Of a stretch of DNA of 64,000 nucleotides, positions 42,970-51,692 are shown piece after piece; position 1 is the first letter of the stretch, and each line of letters begins with the position of its first letter. The notes under the pieces were generated by a model. That model was not told the origin of the DNA and ran no database searches. It worked only from the letters and a program-made list of their open reading frames with translations. A program made the position numbers and the translations under genes. The stretch covers positions 2,248,990 to 2,312,989 of the forward strand of contig NZ_CP022463.1 of assembly GCF_002224485.1 (NCBI RefSeq), in the 5' to 3' direction. Source of the stretch: Sinomonas sp. R1AF57. Lineage in GTDB: Bacteria; Actinomycetota; Actinomycetes; Actinomycetales; Micrococcaceae.

Positions 42970-43614
42970 GTGAGCACCGAACCGCGAGCCGCTACCGCAC
43001 GATCGCCCCGCCTCCCCCGCGACGAACGGCGGGCGCAGCTGCTCGCTGCCGCCCTCGAGGTCTTCGCCGCCAATGGATACCACGGCGCGGCCATGGACGA
43101 GATCGCCGAGACCGCCCAGGTCAGCAAGCCCGTCCTCTACCAGCACTTCCCCTCCAAGCGCGAGCTGTACCTCGCGCTCCTGGACAGCCACCTCGCGTCC
43201 CTGACCGACCTCATGCGGTCCGCGCTGGCCTCCACCGACGAGAACCGGGAACGGGTCAACGCGGTCATCCGCGCCTACTACGACTTCATCGCAGCGGACG
43301 ACCAGGCGCACCGGCTCGTCTTCCAGTCGGACCTGGTCAACGATGCCGAGGTCGCCGCCCGGCTCGAGACGTTCAACCGCGGGTTCTCTGAGGCCATCGC
43401 CCAGGTGATCGCCTCGGACACGAAGCTCCCGCTCGTCGAGGCCCAGCTCCTGGGCCGCGCCCTCGCCGGCATGGCGCAGGTCAGCGCCCGGTACTGGCTC
43501 GAGAAGTCCAACGACCTCGACATCGACGTCGCGGCAGACCTCGTCTCCCGGCTGGCGTGGCGCGGCATCTCGCGGTTCCCGAAAGAGCCCGGCGCCGGGA
43601 ACGAAAAGGCCTAA
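42970..43614 (+). CDS. TetR family transcriptional regulator
   Basis: A 214-residue TetR-type repressor. The HTH spans about residues 20-65 (RRAQLLAAALEVFAANGYHGAAMDEIAETAQVSKPVLYQHFPSKRELY), followed by an all-helical ligand domain. GTG 42970 is chosen for its AGGAAGG box; the frame start at 42925 would add an unconserved N-terminus. A TAGAGT -10 at 42908-42913 gives a leader of about 50 nt. Together with the DUF3107 gene downstream, this is a frequent actinobacterial pairing. Target genes and ligand are unknown. Confidence 0.9.
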   Translation: MSTEPRAATARSPRLPRDERRAQLLAAALEVFAANGYHGAAMDEIAETAQVSKPVLYQHFPSKRELYLALLDSHLASLTDLMRSALASTDENRERVNAVIRAYYDFIAADDQAHRLVFQSDLVNDAEVAARLETFNRGFSEAIAQVIASDTKLPLVEAQLLGRALAGMAQVSARYWLEKSNDLDIDVAADLVSRLAWRGISRFPKEPGAGNEKA

Positions 43615-43673
43615 GGTACATAGAGAGCCCGCGCAGGGCCTGCACCGTCATCAGAACCAAGGGAGTCAACGGC

Positions 43674-43898
43674 GTGGAAATCAAGATCGGCATCCAGAAC
43701 ATCGGCCGCGAGATCGTGCTCGATTCCGCCAAGGACGCGGACGAGGTGGCCGCGCTGGTCTCCGAGGCGATCTCGGGCGGCAAGGAGCTCCGCCTCGAGG
43801 ACGAGAAGGGCCGTCAGGTGATCGTCCCCGCCAGTGTCATCGGCTATGTCGAGCTCGGCGCCCAGGAGCAGCGCCGCGTGGGCTTCGGCGCACTCTGA
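43674..43898 (+). CDS. DUF3107 family protein
   Basis: A 74-residue actinobacterial protein of DUF3107 (VEIKIGIQNIGREIVLDSAKDADEVAALVSEAIS...). It looks like a small alpha/beta domain with no membrane segment; function unknown. GTG 43674 has AAGGGAG 8-14 nt upstream. A longer open frame from 43557 is the shadow of the TetR gene. It lies between the TetR regulator and a small membrane protein on the same strand, and is probably co-transcribed. Confidence 0.85.
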   Translation: MEIKIGIQNIGREIVLDSAKDADEVAALVSEAISGGKELRLEDEKGRQVIVPASVIGYVELGAQEQRRVGFGAL

Positions 43899-43906
43899 GG
43901 CAGCGG

Positions 43907-44227
43907 GTGGAGACCGTCTGGTCCCTTGTCATCGTCGTGATCGTGGCGGTGGCTGCGGGCCTCGTCGTATGGGCCGTGGACAAGCGGCACTCGGCGTACG
44001 GGATCATGCTCCCGATCGCATCGGCGGTCGCCTCCGCGTGCATCCTCTGGATCATCCTCGTGTGGGCCGGAACCGGGTATCTGACCGGCCTCACCTGGAT
44101 GCCCTGGGTCCTCCCCATGGCGGCCGCGGTGGCGGCCGCTGTGGCCGTGCCCACGCTCGTGGGCCGGCGCCGGGTGAAGCACGACGGCGAGGCCCTCACC
44201 CAGCTGCTGCGGAGCTTCCGGGCCTGA
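43907..44227 (+). CDS. Small membrane protein with three predicted helices
   Basis: A 106-residue hydrophobic protein with three predicted transmembrane helices (about 4-25, 33-56, 65-88) and a basic C-terminal tail (GRRRVKHDGEALTQLLRSF). The GTG start lies 8 nt after the DUF3107 stop. I recognise it only as a type of small membrane protein common in Arthrobacter relatives, with no known function. Confidence 0.75.
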   Translation: METVWSLVIVVIVAVAAGLVVWAVDKRHSAYGIMLPIASAVASACILWIILVWAGTGYLTGLTWMPWVLPMAAAVAAAVAVPTLVGRRRVKHDGEALTQLLRSFRA

Positions 44228-44264
44228 GGGCGGTGCGCGCCGCATCACCGAGGGCACCGGGCGC

Positions 44265-44600
44265 CTAGGCGTCCGGCAGCCTCTCGGGCTGCGCGATGGC
44301 GTCCAGGGCCGCGGCCCTGAGCATGCAGCGGTGAGCGGCCTCGATGTCGTTGCTGGTCACCGCCGAGCCGGCCTCGTGGGTGCTGAAGCGCAGGACGACC
44401 CGGTTGTAGCGCCAGTCGAGGTCCGGGTGGTGGTTGAGCTCTTCGGCGACCTCGCCCACAGCGGCGATGAACGTCAGCGCGGCCGCGGGGCCGGGCAGCC
44501 GGTACACCGTGGCAAGGGCGCCGCCGACATGCCGCCAACCGGGCAGCCGCTCCAGTTCCGCCTCGATCTGGGCCGGGCCCAGCGCAGCATTCTCTCCCAT
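44265..44600 (-). CDS. 4a-hydroxytetrahydrobiopterin dehydratase (PCD/DCoH-like)
   Basis: A 111-residue pterin-4a-carbinolamine dehydratase. The active-site motif is GEVAEELNHHPDLDWRYNRVVLRFSTHEAGSAVTSNDIEAA, containing the paired His and the H-P-D/W-Y pattern. These enzymes regenerate pterin cofactor for aromatic hydroxylases; no phhA is in this window, and family members also have other roles, for example in molybdopterin-related or folate metabolism. ATG 44600 is supported by a TACCCT -10 ending 7 nt upstream. Convergent with the small membrane protein gene. Confidence 0.9.
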   Translation of the reverse strand: MGENAALGPAQIEAELERLPGWRHVGGALATVYRLPGPAAALTFIAAVGEVAEELNHHPDLDWRYNRVVLRFSTHEAGSAVTSNDIEAAHRCMLRAAALDAIAQPERLPDA

Positions 44601-44607
44601 GGACCAC

Positions 44608-44613
44608 AGGGTA
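44608..44613 (-). promoter_or_regulatory. Leaderless -10 of the pterin dehydratase gene
   Basis: TACCCT on the minus strand, 7 nt before the ATG; a TTGACT lies slightly farther upstream but too close for a standard -35. Confidence 0.45.
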
Positions 44614-44726
44614 ACGCCGGCGCGAGTCAACAAACCGCGACATCCGGTACGGATTCTGTGACACCGTGCGACAATGGGATCAACTAATCGGTCACAGGCT
44701 TGCGCTCCAGGAGCTGAGGGGATCCC

Positions 44727-45857
44727 ATGCTAACGGTCACACATTTCCTCCGACGAGCCGCTGCCGGAGCCGTGGCAGCCATGGCCGCCGCCGCCGCGCT
44801 CGCCGCCCCCGCCCACGCGGTCACCGACCCTGCACCCCCGGTCCTCCAGGGCGAGGCCGCCGTGGGCTCGGTGCTCACCGCGTCCTTCGACCCCGCATCC
44901 TACCGGGGCTGCGGACAGGGAGCAGGCCCCGACTACAGGGTGGAATGGTACAGGGACGGCGTCCGGGTCTATCCCCCCGTCGGGATCTCCCAGTACCCGC
45001 TCACCACGGCCGACCTCGGCGCGCAGTTCACCCTGACGGTGGCCGCCAACGGAGCCTGCTGGGGCATGGAGGCCACCAGTGAGCCGACGGAACCGGTCGC
45101 GGCCTCGAGCAGGAACAGCGGCTTCACCGGCCGGGATACCGCCGAGCTCATGGCCCGCACCTCCGACGGCGCGCTCGTCCTGTACCCCCGGGGCTCCGGC
45201 TGGGAGGCCCCGCGGACCGTCGGACCCGGCTGGAACGCGATGTCCATCGTCCTCTCGCCCGGCGACTTCGACGGCGACGGCGTCAACGACCTCCTGGCCC
45301 GGTCGGCGGACGGAACGCTGTACCTGTACCCCGGCACCGGCTCGGGCGGCCTCGGGAGCCCACGCGCCATCGGCTGGGGCTGGAACCGCTTCGACGCCAT
45401 CCTCGGCCCAGGCGACTTCGACGGGGACGGCGCGAACGACATCCTCGCCCGCGAGCCCGGCGGCGCCCTCATCCTGTACCCGGGCAACGGCCGCGGCGGC
45501 TGGGGCGCAGCCCGTCAGGTCGGCCAGGGATGGGATGCCCTGAACGCGCTCGCGACGCCGGGCAACATCGACGGCAGGCCGGGCCGCGACATCATCGCGC
45601 GGGACCGCGCCGGCAACCTGCGCCTGTACAGCGGCGACGGCGCTGGCGGCTGGAGCGGTTCGAGCATCGTCGGCACCGGCTGGGGCGGCATGCAGAGGAT
45701 CGGCGGCAGCGGGGACTTCGACGGCGACGGCACCCCGGACCTCTACGCCATCGACTCCGCCGGGACCCTCCTCGTCTACTACTCCGACGGGGCCGGCGGC
45801 TGGACCGGCGCGGAGGCGGTCGGCTGGGGCTGGGGCGGCTTCACCGCGCTCGTCTGA
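44727..45857 (+). CDS. Secreted FG-GAP/VCBS-repeat protein
   Basis: A 376-residue exported protein. An N-terminal signal peptide ends AAPAHAV; an immunoglobulin-like region with two Cys follows (about 35-125). Then come five beta-propeller blades (about 130-376), each with a variant of LYPGTGSGG and three with the calcium-binding DFDGDG..D loop. Blades of this kind occur at the end of secreted amidases and glycosidases in Micrococcaceae; here no enzymatic domain is attached. A binding or adhesive role is likely, but unproven. GGAG lies before the ATG. It stands alone between oppositely oriented genes. Confidence 0.85.
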   Translation: MLTVTHFLRRAAAGAVAAMAAAAALAAPAHAVTDPAPPVLQGEAAVGSVLTASFDPASYRGCGQGAGPDYRVEWYRDGVRVYPPVGISQYPLTTADLGAQFTLTVAANGACWGMEATSEPTEPVAASSRNSGFTGRDTAELMARTSDGALVLYPRGSGWEAPRTVGPGWNAMSIVLSPGDFDGDGVNDLLARSADGTLYLYPGTGSGGLGSPRAIGWGWNRFDAILGPGDFDGDGANDILAREPGGALILYPGNGRGGWGAARQVGQGWDALNALATPGNIDGRPGRDIIARDRAGNLRLYSGDGAGGWSGSSIVGTGWGGMQRIGGSGDFDGDGTPDLYAIDSAGTLLVYYSDGAGGWTGAEAVGWGWGGFTALV

Positions 45858-45917
45858 CGGCCCCTCTTCTGGCAGTCCTCATCTGAGGAGCCCCGGACAC
45901 GCCCCTCGAGTGGACGC

Positions 45918-46967
<1,050 letters not shown>

Positions 46968-46971
<4 letters not shown>

Positions 46972-48179
46972 CGGATGCCTCCTTGAGGGGCCGCGCTGCG
47001 TGCGGAGGCGGAGCGTTCCGCCAGCGGCCGTGTCGTGCTCGTGAATCGGTCCGGGCGGAAGCCCTGCCAGCGCGGGTCCGCGACGCCCTCGAGGAGCCCC
47101 CGGCACACGCTCGCCGCGGCGGGCGTGAGCAGGACCCCGTGGCGGAAGAAGCCCGTGGCGACGATGAGCCCCGGGACGCACCCGGCGCCGTCGTGCGTCT
47201 CCCCCGCGGCAGCGGGGACGCGTCCGAGCAGCGGCGCGTTGTCCGGGGTGCCGGGGCGTGCGCGGGCGGTGGTCTCGTAGAGCTCGAGCTCGGCGACGGC
47301 CGGGACGAGGGCCTGCGCGTCCCGCAGGAGCTCGTACACTCCGCCAGCCGACACCGCGTCGGAGCCGTCTTCGCGCTGGGTCGCCCCGATCACCACCGTG
47401 CCGTCCTCGCGGGGGACGATGTATACCGGCCGGCCTCGGACGAGCCCGCGCACGGTTGCCGTCACGAGCGGCCGCACGCGCGCCGGCACCCGCAGGCGCA
47501 GCACGTCGCCGTAGACCGGACGCAGCGGCAGGGACACGGGAAGCCCGGCCAAGTCGCGGGCGCCCAGGCCGTTCGCGACCACCGTCTCGGCTGCGCGCAG
47601 CTCCCGGCCGTCCTCGAGCACGACGCCGGCCACCCGCCCGCCGTCGCACGCGAGCCGCGCCGCGCGCGCCCTCACCACGGACTTCTCGCCGAGCCGGGCG
47701 AGCAGCGCCGCGACCAGCCGGCGCGGGTCGACCTGGTGGTCGGCCTCGATCTCGAACGCACCCGCGAGCGCGGGGGCAAGCAGCGGCTCGCGCGTGCGGG
47801 CCTCGCGGAGGGTCAGGGGGCGGACGTCGAGGCCATGGGCCTGCTGGACGGAGCGCAGGTCGGCGAAGGCCTGCCTGTCGGCGGCATCGCCGGCGAGGCA
47901 CAGGGTCGGGGTGCTGAGGTAGCCGCACCCTGGCCCCGCTGACGCGGCGAACGCGGGCCAGAGCGCGGCGGAGTGCACCATGAATTCGAGGAGCTGCTCC
48001 TCCTGGTAGTGGTACTCGCTCACGGCCGCGAGCATCCCGGCCGCGGCGAAGCTCGCCCCGCTGCCCGGCGCCGGGTCGACGACGGTGACGCGCCGGCCGC
48101 TGCGGGCGGCTTCCCACGCAATCCCGAGGCCGATGACGCCTGCCCCCACGACGATGACGTCGGCGTGGACTTCCTCCAT
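46968..48179 (-). CDS. thiO: Glycine oxidase ThiO
   Basis: A 403-residue FAD-dependent oxidase of the DAO family. It makes the dehydroglycine (iminoglycine) needed by ThiG. The FAD motif is VIVVGAGVIGLGIAWEAA, the adenine contact region SFAAAGMLAAVSEY, and the C-terminal GLIVATGFFRHGVLLTPAAA. An Ala/Ser/Arg-rich tail of about 25 residues is extra. The ATG is preceded by the 3' part of the TPP riboswitch, which contains GGAGGGAAGG, so the riboswitch can occlude the ribosome binding site. First gene of the thiOSG operon. Confidence 0.95.
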
Positions 48180-48185
48180 GGTTCC

Positions 48186-48315
48186 TTCCCTCCGCCGGCA
48201 TGACCCGGATCAGGTGTGGCGGTCGGCGTTGCGCCCTCTCAGCCCGGCGTCGTGGCGTCCGGCGCGGCCCGGTCGGGCCGTCTGCCAGGGCGTCACAGTC
48301 ACGGGCTCCCGCAGT
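48186..48315 (-). ncRNA. TPP riboswitch (THI element)
   Basis: The minus strand carries the two invariant blocks of the thiamin pyrophosphate aptamer: CTGAGAGGG (48235-48243) and ACCTGATCCGGGTCATGCCG at the 3' side, followed by GCGGAGGGAAGG, where the final purine tract doubles as the thiO ribosome binding site. The P3 extension in the middle is long and GC-rich. The 5' boundary near 48315 (TGCGGGAGCCCG) is approximate. Overlap with the ribosome binding site suggests translational control, turning off thiOSG when TPP is abundant. Confidence 0.95.
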
Positions 48316-48324
48316 ACTGCCGAC

Positions 48325-48331
48325 TAGTCTA
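48325..48331. promoter_or_regulatory. Overlapping divergent -10 elements, thiE / thiOSG
   Basis: The palindrome ACTAGTCTAGT (48323-48333) reads TAGTCT on the plus strand, 6 nt before the thiE ATG, and TAGACT on the minus strand, whose start point would fall near 48319, just before the riboswitch. One A/T-rich dyad thus appears to serve both directions. Confidence 0.6.
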
Positions 48332-48336
48332 GTTCA

Positions 48337-49020
48337 ATGCCCGCTCTTGACGCCCAGCTCTATGTCTGCACCGATGCCCGCAGGGACCGCGGCGACTTCG
48401 AGTCCTTCCTCGACGCGGCCTTCTCCGGCGGGGTGGACATCATCCAGCTGCGCGACAAGCAGATCGAGGCCGCCGAGGAGCTCGAGCTCCTCGGAGTGCT
48501 CCGTTCAGTCGCCGAGCGCCACGGGAAGCTGTGGGCGGTCAACGACCGCGCCGACATTGCGCTCCTCTCGGGCGCGCCGGTGTTCCATGTGGGCCAGAAG
48601 GACCTGCCGGCGGCGGCCCTGCGCCGCGTGGTCGGCGACGTGCCGCTCGTGGGCCTGTCGACCAACTCCCCGGCCCTCGTGGACGCGGCCCTCTCTGCCG
48701 CCCAGGCCCCTGGCGCTCGCCTCGACTACTTCTGCACCGGGCCACTCTGGGCCACCCCAACCAAGCCGGGCCGCGCCGCCGTCGGGCTCGAACTCGTCGA
48801 GCACGCCGCGCGCCGCACCCGTGAGACCTTGGACGCCGGGCTCTCCCCCCTTCCGTGGTTCGCGATCGGGGGCATCGACCACTCGAACGTGGCCCAGGTG
48901 GTCGAGGCCGGGGCGAGCAGGGTCGTCGTCGTGCGCGCGATCACCGATGCCGACGATCCGGCCGACGCCGCCGCACGCCTCCGCGCGCAGCTTCCGGCGC
49001 TATCCTCCACCCGCGCATGA
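48337..49020 (+). CDS. thiE: Thiamine-phosphate synthase
   Basis: A 227-residue TIM-barrel enzyme joining thiazole phosphate and HMP-PP to thiamin phosphate. The signature GGVDIIQLRDKQIEA, the HVGQKDLP strand and the phosphate-binding GPLWATPTKPG and FAIGGIDHSNVAQVVEAGA are all present. The ATG coincides with the predicted transcription start (TAGTCT ending 6 nt upstream), so the mRNA is leaderless and lies outside the TPP riboswitch, which is on the other strand. Its stop overlaps the pheA ATG by 4 nt. Confidence 0.94.
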   Translation: MPALDAQLYVCTDARRDRGDFESFLDAAFSGGVDIIQLRDKQIEAAEELELLGVLRSVAERHGKLWAVNDRADIALLSGAPVFHVGQKDLPAAALRRVVGDVPLVGLSTNSPALVDAALSAAQAPGARLDYFCTGPLWATPTKPGRAAVGLELVEHAARRTRETLDAGLSPLPWFAIGGIDHSNVAQVVEAGASRVVVVRAITDADDPADAAARLRAQLPALSSTRA

Positions 49021-49862
49021 CGAGGGTCGCGTACCAGGGCGAGCCCGGCGCCAACTCGCACATGGCGGCGATCGAGGCGTTCCCCGAGGCCGGGACGCTC
49101 GCCTGCGCAACCTTCGAGGATGCGTTCGCCGCCGTGACCTCGGGCGAGGCCGATCTGGCGATGATCCCGATCGACAACACTGTGGCGGGCCGCGTCGCGG
49201 ACATCCACCTGCTCCTTCCGGACACGAGCCTCCAGATCATCGGCGAGCACTTCCTGCGCATCCGGTTCAGCCTCATGGGCATCCCGGGAGCGACGCTCGA
49301 GGGCGCGCGCGAGGTGCACAGCCACGTGCATGCGCTCGCGCAGTGCCGCGGGTTCATCCGCGAGCACGGGCTGACGCCCGTCGTCGCGGGCGACACGGCC
49401 GGATCGGCGCGGGAGGTCGCCGAATGGGCCGATCCCGCGAAGCTCTCGATCGCGCCGCCGCTGGCCGCCGAGCGCTACGGGCTGACCGTGCTGGCCAGCG
49501 ACATCGAGGACCACCGGCACAACACCACACGGTTCGTGGTCCTGGCCCCGCCGCGCGAGTACCCCCAGGCCGGAGGCGGCCCCTTCGTGACGAGCTTCGT
49601 CTTCCGGGTGCGCAACATCCCCGCCGCGCTGTACAAGGCGCTCGGCGGGTTCGCGACGAACGGCGTCAACATGACCCGGCTCGAGAGCTACATGGTCGAG
49701 GGGAAGTTCGCCGCGACGATGTTCATGGTCGACGTCGAGGGCCACCCCGACGAGCCGCCCCTCGCGCGTGCACTCGAGGAGCTCACGTTCTTCTCGACCG
49801 AGCTGCGGATCCTCGGCGTCTTTCCCGCCCATCCCCGCCGCTTCGGGGGCCACGGCGCCTAG
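49017..49862 (+). CDS. pheA: Prephenate dehydratase
   Basis: A 281-residue enzyme converting prephenate to phenylpyruvate for phenylalanine synthesis. The catalytic domain (1-185) has YQGEPGANSH, SGEADLAMIPIDNTVAGRV and the active-site NTTRF. A C-terminal ACT domain (about 195-275) binds Phe; its usual ESRP motif is ESYM here, a variant seen in a sub-branch of the family. The ATG overlaps the thiE stop (ATGA), so an aromatic amino-acid enzyme is translationally coupled to a thiamin enzyme. No chorismate mutase is fused. Confidence 0.94.
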   Translation: MTRVAYQGEPGANSHMAAIEAFPEAGTLACATFEDAFAAVTSGEADLAMIPIDNTVAGRVADIHLLLPDTSLQIIGEHFLRIRFSLMGIPGATLEGAREVHSHVHALAQCRGFIREHGLTPVVAGDTAGSAREVAEWADPAKLSIAPPLAAERYGLTVLASDIEDHRHNTTRFVVLAPPREYPQAGGGPFVTSFVFRVRNIPAALYKALGGFATNGVNMTRLESYMVEGKFAATMFMVDVEGHPDEPPLARALEELTFFSTELRILGVFPAHPRRFGGHGA

Positions 49863-49869
49863 TCGGGGC

Positions 49870-49875
49870 TAGGCT
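49870..49875 (+). promoter_or_regulatory. Leaderless -10 of the RNB gene
   Basis: TAGGCT, 7 nt before the ATG at 49883 and just after the pheA stop. Confidence 0.55.
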
Positions 49876-49882
49876 GGCCGTC

Positions 49883-51442
49883 ATGGGCCACTCTCACGTC
49901 ACCCCGAAGGCAGGCCGCCCCGAGGGACCCCGGGCGGAGGCCGGCGGCGCCGCCCTCGCCGAGGCCTTCGCCGCGCTCCGCGAGGAGTTCCAGCTCGCCT
50001 CCGAGTACCCGGCCCCGGCGCTGCGGGAGGCGGAAGCTGCCATCGCGGACCTGAGGCTGCCGGAGGCCGACGCCACTGGGGTGGAGTTCGTGACGATCGA
50101 CCCGCCGAGCTCGACCGACCTCGACCAGGCCCTCCACATCGAGAGGGATGGCACGGGGTACCGCGTCCGCTACGCGATCGCCGACGTCCCGGCCTTCGTG
50201 CGGCCGCACGGGGAGCTCGACGCCGAGACCCGCCGACGGGGCCAAACCGTCTACGCACCGGACGCGAAGGTCCCACTCCACCCGCACGGGATCTCCGACG
50301 ACGCCGGGAGCCTCCTCGAGGACGCTGTGCGCGGAGCCTTCGTATGGGACTTCTCGCTCGGCGCCGACGGGGCGGTGACACGGGTCGGCCTCGCCCGCGC
50401 GCGGGTCCGCAGCCGCGCGAAGCTCTCCTACGCCCAGGTGCAGGAGGAGATCGACGCCGGCACCGCCGTCGAGCCCCTGCTGCTCCTGCGCGAGGTCGGC
50501 GCGAAGCGGATCGAGCTCGAACGCGCGCGAGGAGGCGCCAGCCTGAACATCCCCGACCAGGAGATCGTCCCGACCGAGGACGGCGGGTACCGGATCGCCG
50601 CGTCCGCTCCGCGGCCTGTGGAGGACTGGAACGCGCAGATCTCGCTCATGACCGGAATGGCTGCCGCGCAGCTCATGCTGGACGCGGGCGTCGGGATCCT
50701 GCGCACCATGCCCGCACCGGACGAGCGCTCCCTGCGGCACTTCCGCAGGCAGACGCAGGCGCTCGGCCGGCCCTGGGACGACGGCCAGGCGTACGGCGAG
50801 TACCTGCGCTCGCTCGACGCGACGGATCCCCGCCAGCTCGCGATCCTGCACGCCGCCGCGGCGCTGTTCCGCGGCGCCGCCTACACCCCGTTCGACGGCG
50901 AGCTGCCCTCCGAGCGCGTGCAGGCGGCGATCGGGGCGCCCTACGCCCACACCACCGCACCCCTGAGGCGGCTCGTGGACCGGTTCGTGCTCGTGCTGTG
51001 CGAGGCGATCGCGAACGACCGCGAGGTCCCCGACTGGGTGCGCGCGGCCCTGCCCGAACTGCCGGGCCTCATGGCCTCCTCGGACCAGCTCGCGGCGCGC
51101 GTGGACCGGGCCGCGATCGACATCGTCGAGGCAGCGCTCCTGACGAACCGCATCGGGCACGAGTTCGACGCCGTGGTCGTGTCCGGGTCCAAGCCGGCCG
51201 CGGACGGCGGCGGCAACGGCGGCAACGGGCGCCCGGCACAGCCCCTGGACCGCATCGCGAGCTCCCAGAACGGCAGGCACGCGAACGGGGCGGCGGAGTC
51301 GAAGCCGTTCGGGACGGTCCAGCTCTCGGAGCCCCCGGTCACGGCGCGCTGCGAGGGCGAGATGGAGTCCGGCACGACCATCCGCGTCCGCCTCGTCGAG
51401 GCCAACGTGCGGCGGCGGAAGGTCCTGTTCGAGAAGGCGTGA
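49883..51442 (+). CDS. RNB-domain exoribonuclease (RNase II/R family)
   Basis: A 519-residue 3'-5' exoribonuclease. The catalytic RNB signature FVTIDPPSSTDLDQALHIER carries the metal-binding Asp73, Asp79 and Asp81. The domain continues to AHTTAPLRRLVDRFVLVLCEA, the conserved end of the RNB core. Unlike RNase R it lacks recognisable N-terminal cold-shock domains and a complete S1 domain, so it is a short form typical of actinobacteria. A low-complexity Gly/Asn insertion (GGGNGGNG) lies near the C-terminus. The TAGGCT -10 is 7 nt before the ATG, so it is leaderless and independent of pheA. Confidence 0.92.
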   Translation: MGHSHVTPKAGRPEGPRAEAGGAALAEAFAALREEFQLASEYPAPALREAEAAIADLRLPEADATGVEFVTIDPPSSTDLDQALHIERDGTGYRVRYAIADVPAFVRPHGELDAETRRRGQTVYAPDAKVPLHPHGISDDAGSLLEDAVRGAFVWDFSLGADGAVTRVGLARARVRSRAKLSYAQVQEEIDAGTAVEPLLLLREVGAKRIELERARGGASLNIPDQEIVPTEDGGYRIAASAPRPVEDWNAQISLMTGMAAAQLMLDAGVGILRTMPAPDERSLRHFRRQTQALGRPWDDGQAYGEYLRSLDATDPRQLAILHAAAALFRGAAYTPFDGELPSERVQAAIGAPYAHTTAPLRRLVDRFVLVLCEAIANDREVPDWVRAALPELPGLMASSDQLAARVDRAAIDIVEAALLTNRIGHEFDAVVVSGSKPAADGGGNGGNGRPAQPLDRIASSQNGRHANGAAESKPFGTVQLSEPPVTARCEGEMESGTTIRVRLVEANVRRRKVLFEKA

Positions 51443-51460
51443 GGGTGTGTCGCGGGCCAC

Positions 51461-51493
51461 GATTCCCGGGAATCCACAGGCTCGCGGTATCCT
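51461..51493 (+). promoter_or_regulatory. DEAD-box helicase promoter with 14-bp palindrome
   Basis: GATTCCCGGGAATC (51461-51474) is a perfect palindrome located where the -35 should be, and TATCCT (51488-51493) is the likely -10. Transcription would start near 51500, giving a leader of about 190 nt. The palindrome is a candidate operator. Confidence 0.5.
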
Positions 51494-51692
51494 TGGACAG
51501 TTATTGGATGCCCGATCGTACCGCCGCGATCCTCTTTCATTTTGCCGGCCGGCACGCCGGCACCCTGATAGCCCGCGATCGGCTTCCACTGGATGGCCGG
51601 CGCGTTCCTGCTCCGGACGCCGACAGCATCAGGCTGTGCTGCGTCCGTCGAGCCAGACCCGCTCGGGCCCCGATGGAGAGGGACCCTACCCC
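51494..51692 (+). other. Long leader of the DEAD-box helicase, with upstream ORF
   Basis: About 190 nt of presumed 5' UTR, rich in potential hairpins (GCCGGCCGGC, GCCGGC repeats). An upstream ORF of 62 codons runs from ATG 51508 to a TGA at 51694-51696 that overlaps the helicase TTG start in TTGA. The uORF has many A/T-ending codons and no recognisable domain, so it is either a regulatory leader peptide or chance. Confidence 0.45.
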
